This document shows, in pieces, positions 5,395 through 10,854 of a stretch of 10,854 nucleotides of DNA (its first letter is position 1; every line of letters starts with the position of its first letter). Both the position numbers and the translations under genes were made by a program. The notes under the pieces are model-generated. The model was not told the origin of the DNA and did no database searches. It was given only the letters and a program-made list of their open reading frames with translations. The DNA is from an uncultured Porphyromonadaceae bacterium (GTDB lineage Bacteria > Bacteroidota > Bacteroidia > Bacteroidales > Muribaculaceae), in contig CAMWXO010000037.1 in NCBI GenBank assembly GCA_947178245.1, positions 1-10,854 on the forward strand, in the 5' to 3' direction.

Positions 5395-6678
5395 ATGAAA
5401 AAAACACTACTCACAGGGCTTGCCCTACTGCTCTCGGCTTCCGCCTTCACGCTCCACGCGCAGCGCGACAACCGCAAGGAATCGGGAGTCACCACCATTA
5501 TCAACGGAGTTAATGCCGCACCCTCCGACAGCACAAACGTAGAGAACACTTTCAAGGGCAACGCTCCCGAGACCCCTAACGACAACGGTCTGCCGCGCTT
5601 CGCCCTCGTAGGCAAGGATCGTGCATTCTATCTCGGCATCGGCGCCCAGTTTCTCGGCGAAGGAGTCTACTCATGGGGAGCCGATGTGAACTCACCGGTA
5701 GATTTCACCCCTTCCGCATTCACTCCGTCGGCACCGGGCAACGGAGGTTCCACCCAGTTCGCGTGGCAGACATCATCCTTCTATCTGAACTTTGTGGCCA
5801 TGCCGGGCAGCAACAACCAGCTCGGCCTCTTCATAAAGCTGAATTTCACAGGCGCGAACAACGACATTAACCTCGCGCACGTTTACGCCAAATATCGCGG
5901 ACTTACAATCGGTAAGACAAACTCGGCCTTCACCGACGGCGCCGCGATGCCTATGACCATCGACAACGAAGGCCCTAACGGATATCCCGACCTGTCGCTC
6001 TTCACGGCATACTGGCATCAGGACTTCACGAAACATTTCTCAGGTGCCATCGGTATCGACGCGCCTTCAGCAGAACTGACCGAGGGCAACGGGGCGAAAT
6101 TCGTCAATCAGCGCATACCGGCCATTCCCCTCTATCTTCAGTATGCCTGGGCAGGAGGCACCTCCCACGTGCGCCTTTCCGGAATAGTCCGTACGCTCCA
6201 ATATCGTGATCTGGCCAAAGGAAATAACCATGCGATAACAGGTGGAGGCATCCAGCTGTCGGGAGTCACGGGAATTGTCGGCAACCTCGGCGCAAGCTTC
6301 AATGCCGCCTACGGCAGCGGCATCGCATCATATTTCCAGGATGACAACGGCCTCAACCTCGATGCCGTGGCCGTATCCGATGCCGGCACCATGAAGCCGG
6401 TGAAGACTTTCGGCATCACCGGCGGACTCACATACGCCTTCTCACCTAAAGTAAGCAGCAACGTCTCATACAGCCACCTCGTGAACTGGCTGCCTGACGG
6501 AGCGCTCAACACCGGAGACATGTACCGCAACGGAGACTATGTGGCGGCCAATGTAATCTGGACTGTCAATAAATTCATCTCCGCCGGCGTGGAATATGAC
6601 TACGGACGCCGCAGCCACTTTGACGGATCATCGCTTCACGCCAACCGCCTGCAGGCGCAATTCGCTCTGACATTCTGA
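5395..6678 (+). CDS. DcaP-like outer-membrane porin
   Basis: The 427-residue protein has a clear Sec signal peptide (M-K-K-T-L-L-T-G, hydrophobic to about residue 18) with probable cleavage after L-H-A at residue 22. A polar Ser/Pro/Asn-rich segment of about 35-40 residues follows. From about residue 68 onward the sequence alternates polar and aromatic residues in the manner of a beta-barrel (F-A-L-V-G, F-Y-L-G-I-G-A-Q-F, S-F-Y-L-N-F-V). It ends in F-A-L-T-F, the terminal phenylalanine signal recognised by the BAM machinery. The opening R-F-A-L-V-G-K-D-R-A-F-Y-L-G and the overall layout resemble DcaP-type trimeric porins, which admit small, often negatively charged solutes. The substrate is not known. 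It is divergent from the glutaminase operon, so a link to amide or dicarboxylate amino acid uptake is possible but unproven. A terminator follows 23 bases after the stop. Confidence 0.8.
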   Translation: MKKTLLTGLALLLSASAFTLHAQRDNRKESGVTTIINGVNAAPSDSTNVENTFKGNAPETPNDNGLPRFALVGKDRAFYLGIGAQFLGEGVYSWGADVNSPVDFTPSAFTPSAPGNGGSTQFAWQTSSFYLNFVAMPGSNNQLGLFIKLNFTGANNDINLAHVYAKYRGLTIGKTNSAFTDGAAMPMTIDNEGPNGYPDLSLFTAYWHQDFTKHFSGAIGIDAPSAELTEGNGAKFVNQRIPAIPLYLQYAWAGGTSHVRLSGIVRTLQYRDLAKGNNHAITGGGIQLSGVTGIVGNLGASFNAAYGSGIASYFQDDNGLNLDAVAVSDAGTMKPVKTFGITGGLTYAFSPKVSSNVSYSHLVNWLPDGALNTGDMYRNGDYVAANVIWTVNKFISAGVEYDYGRRSHFDGSSLHANRLQAQFALTF

Positions 6679-6701
6679 AAAACAACAACATATAAAAAAC
6701 A

Positions 6702-6738
6702 GCCGGATGCCCTTAAAACAGAGCATCCGGCAATTTTT
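6702..6738 (+). terminator. Intrinsic terminator after the porin gene
   Basis: GCCGGATGC (6702-6710) pairs perfectly with GCATCCGGC (6723-6731) around a 12-base loop and is followed by AATTTTT. A run of A before the stem would also supply a U tract on the opposite strand, but no minus-strand gene ends here. Confidence 0.9.
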
Positions 6739-6761
6739 ATACCGGCAAATAGAGTGAAGAT

Positions 6762-6793
6762 GTTGGGAATATGAAGAAAAATCATTAACTTTG
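6762..6793 (+). promoter_or_regulatory. Promoter of the M16 peptidase gene
   Basis: GTTG at 6762-6765 (one mismatch to TTTG) is followed after 20 bases by TAACTTTG at 6786-6793, matching TAnnTTTG. The predicted start of transcription is near 6800, giving a leader of about 20 bases before the ATG at 6820. Its place after the porin terminator makes the peptidase gene a separate unit. Confidence 0.7.
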
Positions 6794-6819
6794 CGACAGT
6801 ATTTTAAACTTTCCAAGAA

Positions 6820-9735
6820 ATGAAACGCATTCTACGCACTCTTTGTCTCGGGCTCGTAATGCTCGCCACAATGGTTCCGGCATTTGCCGGAAGGCAGTTT
6901 CAGACAGTGCCCAACGACCCTCTGGACACCAAGATATACACGCTGCCCAATGGTCTGAAGATCTTCATGAGCGTCAATAAGGATGCTCCACGCATTCAGA
7001 CCTACATAGCCGTGCGCGTCGGAGGCAAGAACGACCCTGCCGAGACCACCGGACTCGCCCACTATTTCGAGCATCTCATGTTCAAGGGCACTGAGAAATT
7101 CGGAACCCAGGACTATGCTGCCGAGAAGCCCCTTCTCGACGAGATAGAACAGCTCTTCGAGACCTACCGACAGACGAAAGACTCCACTGAGCGTGCCGCC
7201 ATATACCACGCCATCGACTCGATAAGCTATCAGGCCTCGCTCATAGCCATCCCCAACGAATACGACAAGCTCATGGCCGCGATTGGCGCAGATGGCACCA
7301 ATGCCTACACTTCCTACGACGTGACATGCTACGTGGAAGACATACCCTCGAACCAGATCGAGAACTGGGCCAAAATCCAGGCCGACAGATTCGAGAACCC
7401 CGTGATCCGCGGTTTCCACACCGAACTCGAGACCATCTACGAGGAGAAGAACATGTCGCTGACCAAAGACAACCGCAAGATGTCGGAGAAGATGCTCTCC
7501 ACGCTCTATCCCTCGCATCCCTACGGCGCCCAGACAGTGCTCGGCACTCAGGAGCATCTCAAGAATCCCTCCATCACCAACGTGAAGAATTACCATAAGC
7601 AATGGTACGTGCCCAACAACATGGCCATCTGCCTCTCGGGCGACTTCGACCCCGACGAAATGGTGGACATAATCGAGAAATATTTCGGTCATCTTCAGCC
7701 CAATCCCAATCTTCCGGTGCTTCAGTTCCCCGCAGAGGTTCCCTTCACGCAGCCCGTCGAGGCCACAGTGCTCGGCAAGGAAGCCGAATATATCTATCTG
7801 GCATGGCGTATTCCCGGCGTGAAAGACGAGGACATGCCGGCGCTCGAGATCGCCGAGATGGTGCTCCAGAACGGCAATACCGGTCTTCTCGACGTGAACA
7901 TCGACCTCCCGCAGCTGATGCTCGGTTCAGGCACCGGGATGTATGACCTCGCCGACCAGGGAGCGTTCCTGATGGTGGGACATCCCAAGCCCGGCCAGAC
8001 ACTCGATGACGTGCGGGCACTCCTGCTCGAACAGGTTGCGCTGCTCCGCGAGGGCAAGTTCTCCGAAAGCATGCTCCCGGCAATAGTAAACAACGAACGT
8101 CTCAATATGCAGCGCCGTCTGGAGAGCAACGACGGCCGCGCCGATATGTATGTAGACGCGTTCGTCAACGGTCAGGACTGGAGCAAGGCTGTGGAAAGAA
8201 TCAATAATATCGACAAGATCACCAAGGAAGACGTGGTGCGTGTGGCCAACAAGTATCTTGGCCCCGATAACTACGCCGCCATCTACAAACGTCAGGGCGA
8301 CGACCCCAACGAACAGAAGATCTCCAAGCCCTCGCTCACACCCATCGCCATGAACCGCGAGGCCACAAGCCAATATCTCACGGATATCCGCAACTCGAAG
8401 GTTGATCCCATAGAGCCCGTATTCGTCGATTTCAAGAAGGATCTCTCCAAACTCACGGCCAACAACGGAGTGGAGGTGCTCTACACCCCCAACACCTCAA
8501 ACGACCTTTTCCAGCTCACCTACGTTTACGATCACGGCACCAACAATAATCCTCTTCTTTCGGAGGCAAGCGGATATATCGAATATCTCGGCACTCCCAC
8601 CCGCACCGCGCAGCAGATCAAGGATGAACTCTACGCACTGGCATGCAGCTTCAGGGTGGTAGATGGAGCGCGCAGGTCATACATAGTGCTTTCCGGACTC
8701 AGCGAGAACATGCCTCAGGCCATGGCGATCATGGAAGATCTCCTCGCCAACGCTCAGGTGGATAAAGAGGCATACGACGCCCTTGTAGACCGCATCGCCC
8801 AGGCTGAGGAGAACGCCAAGACCAACCAGAGCCAGAACTTCGGACACCTCACCACCTACATGATGCGCGGCGAGCACAACGGCTCTACCGACGCCCCGCA
8901 TGCCGCGCAGCTGCGCGAGACTGATCCCCAACTGCTGATCGACGCCATAAAGGAGCTGTCAGGACTGCAGCACAGGGTGATCTACTACGGCGGCATGAAA
9001 CCCGACGACTTCCTGACCACTTTCAATGCTGTCCACAACAAAGACGTGAAGGAACTGAAGCCTGCCGTAGCCGAAGAAAAATATCCTCTGCAGGTCACCG
9101 ACGAGACCATCATCTATGTTGCGCCCTATCCTGCGAAGCAACTCTACATGCGCATGTATTCCAACGCGGGCGAGAAGCGCGGAAGTGTTGACGAGCCCCT
9201 GCGTCAGTTCTACAATGAGTATTTCGGCGGCTCCATGAATGCAATTGTCTTCCAGGAGATGCGCGAGAGCCGCTCGCTGGCCTACTCTGCAGGCGCGGGC
9301 TATTCAGCTCCGGGATATCTTGATCAGCCCTACTACTACAACTCGATGATCGCCACACAGAACGACAAGCTCGCCGATGCCATAGCCGCATTCACAGAGA
9401 TCATCAACGACATGCCGGAAAGCCAGAAGGCATTCGAGCTCGCAAAGGAAGGGATTGACGCAAGACTGCGTACCGACCGCATCATCAAGGATGATATCGC
9501 ATGGGCATATCTGAATGAAGCCAACAAGGGAAACGATCATGACTCACGCCGTGACGTGTTCGAGGCACTCCCCTCGCTCACGCTCGACGACATCGTGAAG
9601 TTCCAGCAGAAAAACGTGAAGGGACGCACCTACCGCTACTGCATCCTCGGCGACACCGAGGATCTTGACATGGATTATCTCCGCACACTGGGAAAGGTTG
9701 TGGTGCTCACGCCGGAACAGATCTTCGGCTACTGA
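6820..9735 (+). CDS. Periplasmic M16 family zinc metallopeptidase (insulinase-like), 971 residues
   Basis: The protein carries a Sec signal peptide with cleavage probable after A-F-A at residue 23 and no lipobox, so it is expected in the periplasm. The inverted zinc motif H-x-x-E-H is H81-Y-F-E84-H85, and the third ligand is a glutamate in T-I-Y-E-E-K (E208/E209). The first catalytic half is followed by a second, non-catalytic M16 half. That half keeps the R-x-x-x-Y pair (R818 and Y822 in S-R-S-L-A-Y-S) that helps hold substrate. The length of 971 fits a fused two-half enzyme, like pitrilysin-type or Bacteroidetes M16 peptidases, rather than the half-length mitochondrial-type subunits. Such enzymes cut short unfolded peptides inside a closed chamber. 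The actual substrate here is unknown. It has its own promoter and is followed by a hairpin. Confidence 0.95.
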   Translation: MKRILRTLCLGLVMLATMVPAFAGRQFQTVPNDPLDTKIYTLPNGLKIFMSVNKDAPRIQTYIAVRVGGKNDPAETTGLAHYFEHLMFKGTEKFGTQDYAAEKPLLDEIEQLFETYRQTKDSTERAAIYHAIDSISYQASLIAIPNEYDKLMAAIGADGTNAYTSYDVTCYVEDIPSNQIENWAKIQADRFENPVIRGFHTELETIYEEKNMSLTKDNRKMSEKMLSTLYPSHPYGAQTVLGTQEHLKNPSITNVKNYHKQWYVPNNMAICLSGDFDPDEMVDIIEKYFGHLQPNPNLPVLQFPAEVPFTQPVEATVLGKEAEYIYLAWRIPGVKDEDMPALEIAEMVLQNGNTGLLDVNIDLPQLMLGSGTGMYDLADQGAFLMVGHPKPGQTLDDVRALLLEQVALLREGKFSESMLPAIVNNERLNMQRRLESNDGRADMYVDAFVNGQDWSKAVERINNIDKITKEDVVRVANKYLGPDNYAAIYKRQGDDPNEQKISKPSLTPIAMNREATSQYLTDIRNSKVDPIEPVFVDFKKDLSKLTANNGVEVLYTPNTSNDLFQLTYVYDHGTNNNPLLSEASGYIEYLGTPTRTAQQIKDELYALACSFRVVDGARRSYIVLSGLSENMPQAMAIMEDLLANAQVDKEAYDALVDRIAQAEENAKTNQSQNFGHLTTYMMRGEHNGSTDAPHAAQLRETDPQLLIDAIKELSGLQHRVIYYGGMKPDDFLTTFNAVHNKDVKELKPAVAEEKYPLQVTDETIIYVAPYPAKQLYMRMYSNAGEKRGSVDEPLRQFYNEYFGGSMNAIVFQEMRESRSLAYSAGAGYSAPGYLDQPYYYNSMIATQNDKLADAIAAFTEIINDMPESQKAFELAKEGIDARLRTDRIIKDDIAWAYLNEANKGNDHDSRRDVFEALPSLTLDDIVKFQQKNVKGRTYRYCILGDTEDLDMDYLRTLGKVVVLTPEQIFGY

Positions 9736-9760
9736 TACTGCAACTGACGCATATCCTACT

Positions 9761-9794
9761 GATTCGGGCGCCCCACACGGAGAGCGCCCGAATC
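9761..9794 (+). other. Strong hairpin between the M16 and DUF4286 genes
   Basis: GATTCGGGCGC (9761-9771) and GCGCCCGAATC (9784-9794) form a perfect 11-bp stem with a 12-base loop, 25 bases after the M16 stop. The following bases (TCACTAATATCC) are not a U tract, so standard intrinsic termination is doubtful. It may protect the 3' end of the M16 mRNA or act as a weak terminator. Confidence 0.7.
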
Positions 9795-9830
9795 TCACTA
9801 ATATCCAAGCCGGAAACAAACAGCTTATCT

Positions 9831-10148
9831 ATGTTTTATTTCAACATCAGTTTCGTCATACCCTCCGCAAGGAAAGATTCATTCCTGCAATGGGCCCGCT
9901 CTGAAGCCTCTGTAGCCTCGGCAGCCCCCATCGTGAAGGACTTCCGCATCATCACGGTGGCCGCAGTGCCGGGCGACCCGGATTTCGCCAAATCGCCCGA
10001 CAAAAACATATCGCTGCAGTACGCTTTCGATTCGCTTTCGGAATGCCGCTCATGGAACGAGACCCTCTTCACTCCGCTGATGGACAGTTATGCACGCTGG
10101 CACGGCCCTCAGCCGGTATATTTCGCCACAATCCTCAAAGACCTCTGA
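9831..10148 (+). CDS. DUF4286 family protein
   Basis: The 105-residue protein starts M-F-Y-F-N-I-S-F-V, has W-A-R near residues 21-23, S-L-Q-Y-A-F near 61-66, and ends with F-A-T-I-L-K-D-L. This is the layout of DUF4286 (a small alpha/beta protein with a ferredoxin-like look, from memory). Its biochemical role is not known. Bacteroidales genomes often place this gene immediately before ruvC, and here the stop is followed after 3 bases by the ruvC start, so the two are almost certainly cotranscribed. No signal peptide is present. No clear promoter lies in the 95 bases upstream. Confidence 0.8.
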   Translation: MFYFNISFVIPSARKDSFLQWARSEASVASAAPIVKDFRIITVAAVPGDPDFAKSPDKNISLQYAFDSLSECRSWNETLFTPLMDSYARWHGPQPVYFATILKDL

Positions 10149-10151
10149 CGA

Positions 10152-10742
10152 GTGACACCCGACTATTCCAAACTAAAGTATCAGAAGATAATAATGGGCA
10201 TCGACCCGGGCACGAACGTGATGGGTTACGGGGTGCTGGGCGTCAACGGCCGCAAGGCCGAGGTGATAGTGATGGGAGTGATACAGCTCAACCGCTTCGA
10301 GTCTCATTATCTCCGCCTCGCCCGCATCTTCGAACGCGTCACCGGCCTCGTGGAGCAATATCTGCCTGATGAGATGGCCATAGAGGCCCCCTTCTTCGGC
10401 AAGAACGTGCAGTCGATGCTGAAACTTGGCAGGGCGCAGGGAGTGGCCATGGCCGCCGCGCTCTCGCGCGACATCCCCATCACCGAATATCCGCCGCTCA
10501 ATATAAAGAAGGCGGTTACCGGCAACGGGCAGGCCTCGAAAGAGCAGGTGGCCAACATGCTGAAGCATCTGCTCGGGATTCCGGAAGAGAAAATGCCCTC
10601 CATGCTTGACGCCACCGACGCACTCGCGGTGGCCCTCACGCACATGTACGAGGCTGATAAGCCCGACCTCCCTAAAGGGCCAAAATCATGGAAGGATTTC
10701 CTGGCTAAGAATCCCGACCGGCTCGCTCCGAGACGCAAATGA
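10152..10742 (+). CDS. ruvC: Crossover junction endodeoxyribonuclease RuvC
   Basis: RuvC is a dimeric nuclease that cuts Holliday junctions symmetrically, working with the RuvAB branch-migration motor. All four acidic residues of the RNase H-like active site are visible: D18 in M-G-I-D-P-G-T, E78 in A-I-E-A-P-F-F-G, and D153 and D156 in D-A-T-D-A-L-A. Also present is the conserved K-N-V-Q-S-M-L-K-L-G-R-A-Q-G helix. I chose the GTG at 10152-10154, which gives 196 residues with a 15-residue lead before the first strand, as in Bacteroides homologues. The ATG at 10194 would remove residues just before the first strand and is less likely. The gene lies 3 bases after the DUF4286 gene. The C-terminus (W-K-D-F-L-A-K-N-P-D-R) is typical for the order. 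ruvA and ruvB are not in the window. Confidence 0.97.
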   Translation: MTPDYSKLKYQKIIMGIDPGTNVMGYGVLGVNGRKAEVIVMGVIQLNRFESHYLRLARIFERVTGLVEQYLPDEMAIEAPFFGKNVQSMLKLGRAQGVAMAAALSRDIPITEYPPLNIKKAVTGNGQASKEQVANMLKHLLGIPEEKMPSMLDATDALAVALTHMYEADKPDLPKGPKSWKDFLAKNPDRLAPRRK

Positions 10743-10761
10743 CCCCACCGGACAAAGAAAG

Positions 10762-10789
10762 AGCCCGACGATGTAAAAATCGCCGGGCT
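10762..10789. terminator. Bidirectional terminator between ruvC and tRNA-Thr
   Basis: AGCCCGACGAT (10762-10772) pairs with ATCGCCGGGCT (10779-10789) over a 6-base loop. There is one mismatch on the plus strand (A-C), which becomes a G-U pair on the minus strand. Plus-strand transcripts meet TCTTATTTT afterwards, and minus-strand transcripts meet CTTTCTTTG, so it can serve both ruvC and the converging tRNA. Confidence 0.8.
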
Positions 10790-10801
10790 TCTTATTTTCC
10801 G

Positions 10802-10854
10802 AGCCTCTTGTCGGATTCGAACCAACGACCCCGAGATTACAAATCACGTGCTCT
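10802..10854 (-). tRNA. tRNA-Thr (anticodon TGT), 5' part outside window
   Basis: The minus strand shows, in order, the end of the D stem (GAGC), an anticodon loop TTTGTAA (10837-10843) with anticodon TGT at 10839-10841, a 5-base variable loop and a T arm GTTGG-TTCGAAT-CCGAC. It ends with the 3' acceptor strand AAGAGGC and discriminator T at 10802. CCA is not encoded. The anticodon stem CGTGA/TCTCG has a T-T mismatch at its middle pair. It decodes ACA/ACG threonine codons. The acceptor 5' strand and most of the D arm are beyond the window edge. Confidence 0.9.

Noticed and set aside
6832..7692. 286-codon open frame antisense to the M16 gene
   Set aside because: It lies opposite a well-supported peptidase, has no recognisable domain, and is explained by GC-rich third positions of the real gene.
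10307..10825. 172-codon open frame antisense to ruvC
   Set aside because: It overlaps ruvC, the terminator and the tRNA, and its arginine/serine-rich translation is typical of a shadow frame.

Overview
The window looks like a chromosomal segment from the order Bacteroidales, probably near Muribaculaceae; that rank is an inference from protein style and moderate GC content. Supporting signs are promoters of the Bacteroidetes type (TTTG, about 20 bases, TAnnTTTG), the lack of strong Shine-Dalgarno sites, a DUF4286 gene directly upstream of ruvC, a DcaP-like porin, and a tRNA that does not encode its CCA end.

Left edge (1-670): an AT-rich two-gene unit on the minus strand. A 56-residue protein is followed after 3 bases by a GNAT acetyltransferase cut by the window edge. 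The order and spacing, and the TacT/AtaT-like motif of the GNAT, suggest a toxin-antitoxin-like module. It is visibly richer in AT than the rest. Bases 674-883 contain no gene I can support. A near-consensus promoter then drives a small secreted Sel1-repeat protein (920-1636).

Centre (1658-5144, minus strand): glutaminase, an MFS transporter and a cytoplasmic type I asparaginase, transcribed in that order. The two enzymes release ammonia from glutamine and asparagine, giving glutamate and aspartate; the transporter may move one of these compounds or another product. The transporter and asparaginase genes share an identical 22-base leader placed 4 bases before each start codon. A large imperfect palindrome made of TTTAAACC-like units separates these two genes. 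A good intrinsic terminator for the asparaginase transcript lies inside the 3' end of the convergent Sel1 gene.

Right half (5395-10742, plus strand): a DcaP-like outer-membrane porin with its own terminator, then a promoter and a two-domain periplasmic M16 metallopeptidase. A hairpin follows, then a DUF4286 gene and ruvC, 3 bases apart. A hairpin usable as a terminator in both directions closes the segment against a converging tRNA-Thr(TGT), whose 5' part lies outside the window.

Most of the window is ordinary core genome. The items that deserve a second look are the duplicated leader, the palindromic array between the transporter and asparaginase genes, and the GNAT pair at the left edge. 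I see no CRISPR array, insertion sequence or prophage.
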